64,000 nt of DNA. Origin: Slackia sp. ZJ119. GTDB taxonomy: Bacteria > Actinomycetota > Coriobacteriia > Coriobacteriales > Eggerthellaceae. The notes under the pieces were generated by a model. It did no database searches. It worked only from the letters and a program-made list of their open reading frames with translations, and was not told where the DNA came from. The stretch's first letter is position 1, and each line of letters begins with the position of its first letter. Positions 28,385-39,016 of this stretch are shown here, piece after piece. The position numbers and the translations under genes are program-made. Location of the stretch: the NCBI RefSeq assembly GCF_011039175.1, contig NZ_JAAKEN010000013.1:31963-95962 (forward strand). The letters are read 5' to 3'.

Positions 28385-29384
28385 GGATCACTCCCGTCCG
28401 GAAGACACAGTCGGCCTTCAAACGTTCTTTTTCCTGGTCATAGGCGTAAATTGCCGCGAGCTTGTTGCTCTCGACGACGCTTATGCGCTCGCCGTCTTCA
28501 AGCGGCTTGCAGCTTGGCGCAAGACCTGAGGTGCAGGCGCACATCTCGTCGAAGCTGCGGTCGGGCGGACAGAACAGCTCGAGGCCGCGCGGGTCGAGCG
28601 CACCGCCGTTGCCGATGCGACGGGCCACGTCGTCCCGCGCGAACAGCAAACGAAAGCCCAAAAGGTCGATCGGGTCGAGCGCGGCGCGAGCGCCCGCCTC
28701 TTCAAGCGCTTCCAGCGTCACGCAGCTTTCGAGTCCCAGCGCACCGACGCGCGTCCGCTCAAGCCCCGCAAGCGTCGAGGCGCACCCGACGGCGATGCCG
28801 ATGTCGCGGGCGAGCGAGCGAATATACGTGCCTTTCGACACCTCGAAGGCAACGTCCCAGGCCAGAAGCGTGCGCCCCTGGAAGGCGACCTCGCGCACGG
28901 ACAGGAGCTCGGCGGCATACACCACGATCGGCCGCGGCGCCAAGTCAATGACGACGCCGGCTCGCGCCGCGTCGCAGGCCTTCTTCCCGCCCACCTTGAT
29001 GGCCGAATAGGCCGGCGGCAGCTGGTTGGACGCACCCACGAACTCGTTGAGCACCCCTCTGGCGAACCGCTCGCTCCACGCCTCGGCAGGCACGTCGCTC
29101 TCCTGCACCACGGCCCCTTGCGCATCGTCGGTGTCGGTGGACGCCCCGAACGCCACGATGGCCCGGTAGGCCTTGTCGTGCCCGGTCAGGTACTGATCAA
29201 GCCGCGTCGCCGGCCCGACGCACACAGGAAGGACGCCCGAAGCCGCCGGGTCGAGGGTGCCGGCGTGGCCCACGCGCCGCTCGCCGAAGATGCGCCGGCA
29301 CCGGTTCACCACGTCGTGCGACGTCATGCCGACCGGCTTGTTCACGCCTACGACCAGCGACAGGCCCGATTCCCCGCGCTTCAC
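28368..29384 (-). CDS. truB: tRNA pseudouridine(55) synthase
   Basis: 338-residue enzyme that makes psi55 in the T-loop of tRNAs. The catalytic motif HAGTLDPAASG holds the nucleophilic Asp; YRAIVAFGASTDT and SKGTYIRSL are the other family motifs. The GTG start at 29384 overlaps the nrnA stop by 4 bp (GTGA). A C-terminal PUA-like region follows. Confidence 0.96.
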   Translation of the reverse strand: MKRGESGLSLVVGVNKPVGMTSHDVVNRCRRIFGERRVGHAGTLDPAASGVLPVCVGPATRLDQYLTGHDKAYRAIVAFGASTDTDDAQGAVVQESDVPAEAWSERFARGVLNEFVGASNQLPPAYSAIKVGGKKACDAARAGVVIDLAPRPIVVYAAELLSVREVAFQGRTLLAWDVAFEVSKGTYIRSLARDIGIAVGCASTLAGLERTRVGALGLESCVTLEALEEAGARAALDPIDLLGFRLLFARDDVARRIGNGGALDPRGLELFCPPDRSFDEMCACTSGLAPSCKPLEDGERISVVESNKLAAIYAYDQEKERLKADCVFRTGVIRGCYL

Positions 29385-30376
29385 TCGCCCGACACCGCCT
29401 CGGCCAGCGCCTCTTCGACGAGCGCCATGGCGTCTTCCAGAGGCATCTGCAGCGTGAAGCCGGCGGCCGCCTTGTGCCCGCCGCCGCCAAGGCGCCGTGC
29501 CACCGCGGCCACGTCGGTGTCGTCCTTGGCCCGGACGCTGCCGCGCACGCAGTCTTCCTGCTCGCGCAGCAGGCAGGCGACGCGCACGCCGCTGACGGCC
29601 CGCAGCGCGTCGATGAGCGGCTCGGCATCGGCCTTGATGGCGCCTTCGCGGGCGAAATCGTCCAACGTCAGCCAGCTCGTCACCGTCTGCCCGTCGTTTT
29701 GCAGCCGCAGGCGATCGACCGCGAGCGCCTCGAGCCGCAGCGACGGCAGCGACCGGTTCTGAAACACCTCGCGCGACACCAACGACGCGTCAAGCCCCGC
29801 CTCCACCATTTCCTGGGCGCAGACAAAGGCGTCGACGTTCGTGTTCTGGTATTGGAAGCGGCCCGTGTCGGTCACCAGGCCCGTATAGCAGCACAGCGCG
29901 ACGTCTCCGGCGCGGCGTGCGCCCAAAAGAGCGGCAAGCTTCCACACGAGCGTCGTCGTGGACGCCGCGTCCGGGTCGACGTAGACGAAATCGGCCATGG
30001 CCTCGTCTGCAGCATGGTGGTCGAGCGTGAAAGAAACGTCCGCACGGTCGAGCAGCTCGCACGCCGCTTGGCCGATGCGCTCGCGCGTGGGCACGTCCAC
30101 CCCGACGAAAGCGGAAACGGCGCCGTCGAAGTCCGCCGCAGGCACCAGGTCTTCGATGCCCGGCAGAAACAACAAATTGCGATCAACCGGGTCATCTTTT
30201 GCAAGCACGCATGAGACGCGCTTGCCCGCTTGCCGCAGCGCCGCGGCAAGCGCCAGCTGCGAACCCAGGCAGTCGCCGTCGGGACTCACGTGCCCGCAGA
30301 CCACTATGTCGTCGCACGCAAGCAACGCCTGGGCCATAGCCGCCAGGTCGGTATTGGTTTGAGGTGTCGTCGCCAT
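29381..30376 (-). CDS. nrnA: DHH/DHHA1 phosphoesterase, NrnA-type oligoribonuclease/pAp phosphatase
   Basis: 331-residue DHH-family phosphoesterase. Metal-binding motifs are HVSPDGDCLGS (residues about 29-39), FVGVD, LDHHAADE and the DHHA1 substrate motif GGGGHKAAAG at the C-terminus. It degrades nanoRNA or cyclic dinucleotide breakdown products (pApA, pGpG) and/or dephosphorylates pAp. ATG 30376 has GGAGG; a TTG two codons earlier is less likely. It lies between rbfA and truB as in most Gram-positives. Confidence 0.92.
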   Translation of the reverse strand: MATTPQTNTDLAAMAQALLACDDIVVCGHVSPDGDCLGSQLALAAALRQAGKRVSCVLAKDDPVDRNLLFLPGIEDLVPAADFDGAVSAFVGVDVPTRERIGQAACELLDRADVSFTLDHHAADEAMADFVYVDPDAASTTTLVWKLAALLGARRAGDVALCCYTGLVTDTGRFQYQNTNVDAFVCAQEMVEAGLDASLVSREVFQNRSLPSLRLEALAVDRLRLQNDGQTVTSWLTLDDFAREGAIKADAEPLIDALRAVSGVRVACLLREQEDCVRGSVRAKDDTDVAAVARRLGGGGHKAAAGFTLQMPLEDAMALVEEALAEAVSGE

Positions 30377-30494
30377 GCGCAAGCCTCCTTGGAATCGATG
30401 TTCGCAACCTGCCTATTAAAGCACAGGGAGCACCGGTATGCGTCGAATACGCAAGGAGGCTCCACGTTTTGCCGGCATCGTCAGCCGAAGCGGC

Positions 30495-30905
30495 CTATTG
30501 CTCGTCTTCGGCGGGCTCGTCCGCATCGGCCGGCGCGTCTTCGTCCTCAGGCGCATCGGCTTCATAGACCGGCTTGCCCTTCTGCAGCGCCTCGGCGATG
30601 CGCTCGGCGTTGTCGACGCTTTCATCGAGCAAAAAGCGCAGCTCGGGCGCCACGCGCCACGACAGCTCCTTGGCCATGAGCGAGCGAATGGCCCCTGCAG
30701 CCTTCTTGAAGGCCGCCGCCGCTTCCTCGTAGCGCTCCGGCTCGGTCGTGTAGAACACGTTGCAGTAGCTGCGGTCGTAGCTGACCTCGCAGCCGGTGAC
30801 GGTGACCAGCTGCAGACGCGGGTCGGAAATCTCGAACAGCAGGATGTGGGCGATTACCTCGCGGGCATGCTCATTGACCTTGCGGTTCGCAGCACTCTGT
30901 TTCAT
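30495..30905 (-). CDS. rbfA: 30S ribosome-binding factor RbfA
   Basis: 136-residue KH-like ribosome maturation factor for the 16S 5' end. The start ATG 30905 (MKQSAANRK) has AAGGAG. The DPRL motif and YYTT-like FYTTEP are conserved. The last 22 residues are highly acidic (Glu/Asp/Ala/Pro), a common low-complexity tail. A terminator at 31093-31125 stands between infB and rbfA, so rbfA may have its own promoter in 30906-31092, which I could not pinpoint. Confidence 0.95.
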   Translation of the reverse strand: MKQSAANRKVNEHAREVIAHILLFEISDPRLQLVTVTGCEVSYDRSYCNVFYTTEPERYEEAAAAFKKAAGAIRSLMAKELSWRVAPELRFLLDESVDNAERIAEALQKGKPVYEADAPEDEDAPADADEPAEDEQ

Positions 30906-31092
30906 GGTTCGCTCCTTTTCGTGAGGCATATCGCGCCGTCCAAGCGGCGTCTCTTTCATGGTAGCCAAGCGCCGTCGCGTCTGCCGCACGGGCCGGCAAC
31001 GGTAACCGACACGTTGTCGGGACGCCAGACGCGGCAGAGCCGTTGCGCCCCGAGCGCCCCGGCCCGCCGGCGAAGCCGGCCCCTTGGTGCGC

Positions 31093-31125
31093 AAAAGGGC
31101 CGGCCACGAGTTCGGCGGCCGGCCC
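31093..31125 (-). terminator. Terminator after infB
   Basis: Perfect 9-bp stem GGGCCGGCC/GGCCGGCCC (31097-31105, 31117-31125) followed on the minus strand by TTTTG. It starts 23 bp after the infB stop and separates infB from rbfA. Confidence 0.85.
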
Positions 31126-31148
31126 TGCAGTGCGCCTTCGAAGCGCGG

Positions 31149-33904
<2,756 letters not shown>

Positions 33905-33905
<1 letters not shown>

Positions 33906-34183
33906 TACACCACTCCTTTACCTTCCCGCACAGCCAGCGCTGATGCGACGTCGACGGCGATTCTTTCCATTTCATCGCTGCCGAGCGTCACTTTGAGCGC
34001 TCGGGCGAGCTTGTTTTTCTTGACAGCCTCTGCCAGACATGCCTGGGAGCACACGTAGGCGCCCCGTCCGGGCGCACGGCCCGTCGGGTCGAACGCCGCC
34101 GTGCCGTCCGGACGGCGCACGATGCGGGCGAGCCCGGCCTTGCCGACCGTCTTCCCGCAACCGATGCAACGGCGCTCGCGCAT
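33905..34183 (-). CDS. rnpM: RNase P modulator RnpM (YlxR family)
   Basis: 92-residue YlxR/DUF448 protein, shown in B. subtilis to bind the RNase P RNA and modulate its activity. It starts MRERRCIGCG at ATG 34183 with GGGGA upstream and has the conserved GRGAYVC motif and a CxxC at the N-terminus. It lies between nusA and infB, its canonical place. Confidence 0.93.
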
Positions 34184-34210
34184 GGATGTCCCCTGCTCCC
34201 CCACCTGCTG

Positions 34211-35422
34211 CTAGTCCTCGTCCAAAGAGGCGTGGATGCCGCAGAACTGGCTGTCGGGGCGGGCGTGGTTGCGGCAGCGCACGCCGTCTTCGCTGACGTA
34301 CATGCACGTGTCCTCGTCGTCGACGTCCTCCTCGTCGATGAGCATGTTCTCCATGGGAGCGAGCGGCTCGGCCGTGAAGCTGGCGCTTTTGATGTCGATG
34401 TGCCAGCCGGTCAGACGCGCAGCCAGACGGGCGTTTTGACCCTCCTTGCCGATGGCGAGGGAGAGCTGGTCGTCAGGCACGACGACGGTGGCGTAGTGGT
34501 TTTCCTCGTCGACGAGCACGCGGTTCACCCGCGCAGGCGACAAGGCGTTCGCCACATAGACCGCCGGGTCCTCGTCCCACTGGATGACGTCGACGCGCTC
34601 GTTGCGCAGCTCTTCGACGACCATGCGCACGCGGCTGCCCTTGGGGCCCACGCAGGCGCCCACCGGGTCCAAGTTGGACTCGCGCGACATGACGGCCACC
34701 TTCGAGCGGGCGCCGGGCTCGCGCGCGATGGACTTGATCTCCACCAGGCCGTCGTAGATCTCCGGCACTTCGATCTCGAACAGGCGGCGGATGAGGTCGG
34801 GATGCGTGCGGCTGACCACGATGGCGGGACGGGCCTGCTCGCCGCGGATCTTCGGCGCGTCGGAATTGGGGTCGCGCACGTCCACGATGAGGACCTTCAA
34901 CCGCTGGTTGTGGCGGTAGTGCTCGCCGGAGGGGCGCTCGTTGCGCTCGTTGGGGCTGCGCTTCAGGTCGTAGTGCGGCAGCTCCGCCTCCACGCCTTCG
35001 CGGATCTTGATGATGGTGAAGTCCGGCGTGCCCTGCAGCACCGTGCCCGTGACCAGGTCTCCCACGCGGCCGGCGAATTCCTCGTAAATGGACTGGCGGC
35101 CGGCCTCGCGCACGATGGACGCGATGACGCTCTTGGCGTTTTGCGCGGCGATGCGGCTCACGTCGTCCGGCGTCACGTCGCGCTCTTCGAACTCGGCGTA
35201 TTCGCCGGTCTCTTCGTCAGGCTCGCCCACCGGCACGAGCTCGTAGACGTAGATCTTTCCCGTCTGGCGGTCGATGGTCACGCGAGCGTCCCATTCGAGG
35301 TCCAAGATGTGCTGGTAGCTGCGGGCCAGCGACGCCTCCAAGCGCTCGATGAGGTAGAACTCGTCGATCTTGCGCTCGTGGGCAAGGGCCTGCAATGCTT
35401 CGATCAGTTCCGATGTAGCCAC
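34211..35422 (-). CDS. nusA: Transcription termination/antitermination factor NusA
   Basis: 403-residue NusA: N-terminal RNA polymerase-binding domain (1-130), S1 domain (about 135-210), KH1 and KH2 (about 230-350). KH motifs GPKGSRVRMV and IGKEGQNARLAARLTGW are clear. The start is GTG 35422 with AAAGGAA. The C-terminus carries an unusual cysteine/histidine cluster, C373, C383, H386, C394, H397, that looks like a small zinc site. rimP lies 37 bp upstream. Confidence 0.96.
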   Translation of the reverse strand: MATSELIEALQALAHERKIDEFYLIERLEASLARSYQHILDLEWDARVTIDRQTGKIYVYELVPVGEPDEETGEYAEFEERDVTPDDVSRIAAQNAKSVIASIVREAGRQSIYEEFAGRVGDLVTGTVLQGTPDFTIIKIREGVEAELPHYDLKRSPNERNERPSGEHYRHNQRLKVLIVDVRDPNSDAPKIRGEQARPAIVVSRTHPDLIRRLFEIEVPEIYDGLVEIKSIAREPGARSKVAVMSRESNLDPVGACVGPKGSRVRMVVEELRNERVDVIQWDEDPAVYVANALSPARVNRVLVDEENHYATVVVPDDQLSLAIGKEGQNARLAARLTGWHIDIKSASFTAEPLAPMENMLIDEEDVDDEDTCMYVSEDGVRCRNHARPDSQFCGIHASLDED

Positions 35423-35459
35423 GTTCTTCGTTCCTTTCCAATGGGGCAGATGTCGCGGT

Positions 35460-35936
35460 CTAGTCTTTTTTGCTGAAGTCGACGACGCCTTTGAGGTTGG
35501 CGCCCTTGACGTTTGCGAAGGGAATCTGCACGACGGCTTCCTCGGCGCGCAGCACGATGACGTCGCCCTCGACCGCCTCGATGACGCCGGTCCAGGTGGC
35601 GCGGCCGTCGAGGGGGCCGGCAAGCTTCACTTTCGCCGTGTCGCCGACGAAGCGCTTGAAGTGGTCGAGCGTGCGCAGCGGCCGATCGATGCCGGGCGAG
35701 GACACCTCGATGGTGTAGGCGCCGGGAAACGGGTCGATGGCCTCGATGGTCTCGTCGATCCACGCCTGCGCGGCCGTCAGCTCGTCAAAGCTCACGCCCC
35801 CGGGCGTGTCGATATAGACCCGAATGGTCGGGGCCTTCTTCGAGCCGATGACCGAAACGGTGACGATCTCGACGCCGTTTTTGGCGGCGATGGGCTCGAG
35901 CGCTTCAAGCAGCGACCGTTCTTTTCCCGTCAGCAT
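35460..35936 (-). CDS. rimP: Ribosome maturation factor RimP
   Basis: 158-residue factor for 30S maturation. The start ATG 35936 (MLTGKER) has GGAGG 8 bases upstream; another ATG 18 bp earlier is in frame but lacks a site. RimP N domain has the typical YIDTPGGV and VSSPGIDRPL motifs; the C-terminal SH3-like domain ends in KGANLKGVVDF. First gene of rimP-nusA-rnpM-infB. Confidence 0.95.
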   Translation of the reverse strand: MLTGKERSLLEALEPIAAKNGVEIVTVSVIGSKKAPTIRVYIDTPGGVSFDELTAAQAWIDETIEAIDPFPGAYTIEVSSPGIDRPLRTLDHFKRFVGDTAKVKLAGPLDGRATWTGVIEAVEGDVIVLRAEEAVVQIPFANVKGANLKGVVDFSKKD

Positions 35937-35962
35937 CTCCGGCACCTCCTTCATGTTCGCGC

Positions 35963-35976
35963 GGCGCCGCGGCGCC
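35963..35976. repeat. Perfect 14-bp palindrome in the rimP leader
   Basis: GGCGCCGCGGCGCC is self-complementary and lies 27 bp before the rimP ATG. In RNA it could fold near the ribosome binding site. Confidence 0.6.
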
Positions 35977-35993
35977 GTTTTGCTCCATACAAC

Positions 35994-36017
35994 AAAAAAA
36001 GCGGGGGTCAACCCACT
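35994..36017 (-). terminator. Terminator-like hairpin in the rimP-nusA leader (attenuator or end of upstream unit)
   Basis: On the minus strand AGTGGG (36017-36012) pairs with CCCGCT (36005-36000, one G-T pair) around a 6-nt loop and runs into TTTTTT. It lies downstream of the promoter at 36086-36114 and 58 bp before rimP. Confidence 0.6.
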
Positions 36018-36041
36018 CTCTCCGTCACGAAAGTATGGTCT

Positions 36042-36060
36042 GTTCGGCCGGAAGCCGAAC
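36042..36060. repeat. 7-bp hairpin in the rimP leader
   Basis: GTTCGGC (36042-36048) and GCCGAAC (36054-36060) with a 5-nt loop, upstream of the terminator-like hairpin at 35994-36017. Confidence 0.6.
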
Positions 36061-36085
36061 AACATGCACGCATGCATGCCTCGCT

Positions 36086-36114
36086 TTTATATCACAGCGA
36101 CGCGCACGAGCCAA
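36086..36114 (-). promoter_or_regulatory. Predicted promoter for rimP-nusA-rnpM-infB
   Basis: TTGGCT (-35, 36109-36114), a 17-bp spacer, and TATAAA (-10, 36086-36091) preceded by TGA, so an extended -10. It gives a leader of about 140 nt containing two hairpins. Confidence 0.6.
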
Positions 36115-36198
36115 GCCAAGGCGGACGAACGGCGTCATTATCTCCACAAACGCACCAGTCGAGCGGCGTTCTCGGAGCGCAGGCGATGCGCGTCTGCG

Positions 36199-36612
36199 CT
36201 ACCCGACGCTCGCGCCCGCGCCCTCTGCGCCGCCGTCGAGCCATTTTTTGCGCGAAAAGAAGTTCCACAGGATGACGATCGCCGTCGCCGCCACCTTCGC
36301 GACCAGGTAGTTGACGGCGAACGCCTCCACGAGCAGCGCCATGGTCGCGTTGTTGATGACAAGGCCGACGACGGACAGCGCCACGAACACGACGAACTCG
36401 CGACGCCTCGAGAGGTCTTCGCGATGCGTGAAGACGTAGCGCATCGAAGCCGCGTAGTTGAAGACGACCGAAGCCGAGAACGCCACCGTGGCGCTGACGA
36501 GGTAGTTGACGCCCAGTCCGCTCGTAAGCGCGAAGAGCAGCCCGAAGTCGACGACGAAGGCGAGGACGCCCACGACGCCGAACTTGAAAAACTGCGCGAT
36601 CAAACGCTTCAC
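36199..36612 (-). CDS. GtrA-like family membrane protein
   Basis: 137-residue protein with four membrane helices (about residues 9-30, 38-58, 73-95, 103-122) and the GtrA/DPMS-type pattern FFKFGVVG near the N-terminus and WNFFSRKKW near the C-terminus. GtrA proteins help move undecaprenyl-linked sugars across the membrane. Its ATG overlaps the stop of the rlmD-like methyltransferase by 4 bp, so translation is coupled; the functional reason is not evident. Confidence 0.88.
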   Translation of the reverse strand: MKRLIAQFFKFGVVGVLAFVVDFGLLFALTSGLGVNYLVSATVAFSASVVFNYAASMRYVFTHREDLSRRREFVVFVALSVVGLVINNATMALLVEAFAVNYLVAKVAATAIVILWNFFSRKKWLDGGAEGAGASVG

Positions 36613-37991
36613 CGGCGACCCTCCCGCCGCACGAACGTGCTCGCAACCTCGACGTGGTAGGTCTGGGGGAACAGATCGACCGGACGGGCGGCGTCGAGGC
36701 GATAGCCCGCATCCTCGAAGCGCACGACGTCGCGGGCCCAGGTGGCCGGGTTGCAGCTGACGTAGGCCACCCGCTCGGGCGCGGCGGCGGCGATGCTTTC
36801 CACCACGCCTTCGCCCAAGCCCGAGCGCGGCGGATCCACCACCAGCGCGTCGAGGCGCCCCAGATCGGGCAGCTCGCGCCCGGCATCCCCGCCGACCACC
36901 TCGACGTCCGCCCCGTTCGCTTCGGCGTTGCGCCGCAGGTCGCGCACGGAAGACCCGGCCGATTCCACGGCGACCACGTCGGCCCCGGCCAGCGCAAGCG
37001 GAACGGAAAACGTGCCGCAGCCGGCGTACAGGTCGGCCACGTACGCGCCGTCAAGCCCCGCAAACCCGCCCTCGCCGACGCACCCGCCCAGCCCTTCGAC
37101 GACGAGCCGCACGAGCGTTTCGGCCTGCGCGGTGTTCACCTGGAAAAACGACGGGGCGCTGACCATGAAGCGGACGCCGGCGACGTCCTCTTCCCAATGC
37201 CCCGCCCCCGCCAGCACTTCCAGGCCCTTGATCTTGCGCTCCTTGCCCGGCTCGGCCAAAACGCGCACGATGCTCGTCGCCTTGAGGGCGCTGCCGAGGG
37301 TCTTGGCGACCGCGGCGCGAGGAAACGCGCCCGGGCGGGTCCACAGCGCGATCTCGGTCGAGCGCGTGCGCAGGCTGTGCCGCACGCCGACGCGGAAAAT
37401 GTCCAGGTCGCCGCTGTTTTGCAGGTAGCGAAGGGCCCCGCGCATGGCCCGCGGCGCGCGCTCGACGCCGCGAGCGGCGGCCCGACAGGCGTCGACAGCC
37501 ACGACGTCATGGCTGTCAGCGGCGTAAAACCCCAGGTCGAAAAAGCCTCGGGCGTCTTTTGCCGCCGCCAGCTCCACCTTGTTGCGGTACCCCCATTCGC
37601 GCTTGCTGCCGACCGCCTCCCCCACGACGGCCTGGGCTCGCGCGACGTCCCAATGCGCCGAGCGCACGAGCCGCGCCACGACGTTTTCCCGCTTCGCCGC
37701 AAGCTGGGCCGCGTAGTCGAGCCGCTGCCACGGGCACCCCCCGCAGCGCAGGCGCGTCGGATCCTCGACGAGGTAGGCCCCGTACGGGCACGGCTGGTCC
37801 ACGCGGACCGGCGACGCCTCGTCGAGCGCAAGCAGGCGCGCCGTCGCAAACGACGCCTTCTCGTCAAGCACCGCCGCCGCTCCGACGTCGCCCGGGCAGG
37901 CCCCTTCCACGAACACGGTCTTTCCGCTGGCCAGGTGCGCCACCGCCGATTCCTCGTACCCCATCCGCTCGATGCGCAGCGTCTCTTCCAT
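36609..37991 (-). CDS. 23S rRNA (uracil-5-)-methyltransferase, RlmD/RumA family
   Basis: 460-residue TrmA/RlmD-family methyltransferase. Start ATG 37991 with GGAAGAGG. Residues 1-55 form a TRAM domain; Cys68, Cys83 and Cys86 fit an iron-sulfur site as in RlmD, though spaced wider; the FFQVN motif, DLYAGCGTFS (SAM binding), DPPRSGL and the catalytic Cys in YVSCNP are present. It should make m5U in 23S rRNA; whether U1939 or U747 is the target cannot be told. Confidence 0.92.
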   Translation of the reverse strand: MEETLRIERMGYEESAVAHLASGKTVFVEGACPGDVGAAAVLDEKASFATARLLALDEASPVRVDQPCPYGAYLVEDPTRLRCGGCPWQRLDYAAQLAAKRENVVARLVRSAHWDVARAQAVVGEAVGSKREWGYRNKVELAAAKDARGFFDLGFYAADSHDVVAVDACRAAARGVERAPRAMRGALRYLQNSGDLDIFRVGVRHSLRTRSTEIALWTRPGAFPRAAVAKTLGSALKATSIVRVLAEPGKERKIKGLEVLAGAGHWEEDVAGVRFMVSAPSFFQVNTAQAETLVRLVVEGLGGCVGEGGFAGLDGAYVADLYAGCGTFSVPLALAGADVVAVESAGSSVRDLRRNAEANGADVEVVGGDAGRELPDLGRLDALVVDPPRSGLGEGVVESIAAAAPERVAYVSCNPATWARDVVRFEDAGYRLDAARPVDLFPQTYHVEVASTFVRREGRR

Positions 37992-38069
37992 CCGCCCTCT
38001 TCCTGCAAAACCGCCGCCATATGACAAGCACCGCCCGACACGAGGTCAAGCGGTGCCCTATACGTTCGC

Positions 38070-38145
38070 TGGTGCCCTTGACAGGATTCGAACCTGCGGC
38101 TTTCTGCTCCGGAGGCAGACGCTCTATCCCCTGAGCTACAAGGGC
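38070..38145 (-). tRNA. tRNA-Arg(CCG)
   Basis: 76-nt cloverleaf with encoded CCA. Acceptor stem GCCCTTG/CAAGGGC, D-stem GCTC/GAGC, anticodon loop CTCCGGA giving anticodon CCG, and T-loop TTCGAAT. It decodes CGG. It lies alone between the methyltransferase and a cyclophilin gene. Confidence 0.97.
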
Positions 38146-38322
38146 ACAGCTGCTAAGTGTACTCGAAAAGGCAGCGAGCGGGGCCGTCTTTTTTCGCCGA
38201 TGCACAATCTCTGCAGTCTTTCGGCTTTGGCCGGCCGCGTCCGCGCACGTCGCGAGGCTCGCGCCGATCGCTCGCTCGAGTGAAAGTTATACGTTTTTTC
38301 ATCGACGAAATCCTGTAGCTGT

Positions 38323-38328
38323 TAGACT
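38323..38328 (+). promoter_or_regulatory. Extended -10 candidate for the cyclophilin gene
   Basis: TGTTAGACT (TGn plus TAGACT) in an AT-rich patch 115 bp before the ATG. No -35 is convincing. Confidence 0.3.
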
Positions 38329-38442
38329 TTTTCGACATATGCGATCATGCTCGCCTAAAAGCATTCGCCCGCGTCTTTGCCGACGACGAGCCGCCGCGGC
38401 GGCGCGGGCCGCAATCCGACGTCGAACGAAAGGAACCGTCAC

Positions 38443-38976
38443 ATGGCTTTGTATACGCCTGCATACCAGCCCACCGGAGAAGAAGTCGCCGTCATCAAAA
38501 CCTCGAAGGGCGACATCACCGTGCAGCTCGCCGGCAACGACGCCCCCATCCACGTGGGCAACTTCGTCGAACTCGCCCAGAAGGGCTTCTACGACAACCT
38601 GAAGTTCCACCGCTATGTGCCGAACTTCGTCATCCAAGGCGGCTGCCCCAACACCCGCGACCTCACCCCTGAAGAGGTCGTCCACCAGGCCGCCAGCCCC
38701 TTCGGCGGCTTGGGCACGGGCAACCCCGGCTACTCCATCAAAGAGGAGTTCACCACCAACCCGAACAACTCCCATGAAGACGGCGCACTGGCCATGGCCC
38801 GTTCGCAGAACCCCGACTCGGCCGGCTCGCAGTTCTATCTGTGCCTCGGCCCGCAGCACGGCCTCGATTCCGGCTACACGGTCTTCGGCCAGACCATCGA
38901 CGGTTTGGACGTCATCGCGACTCTGCGCGTGGGCGACGTGATCGAAGGCATCGAAATCAAAAACGCCGCCGAATAG
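38443..38976 (+). CDS. Cyclophilin-type peptidyl-prolyl cis-trans isomerase
   Basis: 177-residue cytosolic cyclophilin (no signal peptide) that speeds proline isomerisation during folding. Start ATG 38443 with AAAGGA. Family motifs: FHRYVPNFVIQGG (catalytic Arg in FHR), MARSQNPDSAGSQFYLCL and GYTVFGQ. It is followed by the TPR gene after 40 bp, possibly one operon through ndk. Confidence 0.95.
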   Translation: MALYTPAYQPTGEEVAVIKTSKGDITVQLAGNDAPIHVGNFVELAQKGFYDNLKFHRYVPNFVIQGGCPNTRDLTPEEVVHQAASPFGGLGTGNPGYSIKEEFTTNPNNSHEDGALAMARSQNPDSAGSQFYLCLGPQHGLDSGYTVFGQTIDGLDVIATLRVGDVIEGIEIKNAAE

Positions 38977-39016
38977 GACGCGGCGCAGCCGACCCACTTA
39001 GACGCAAGGACGCTCG

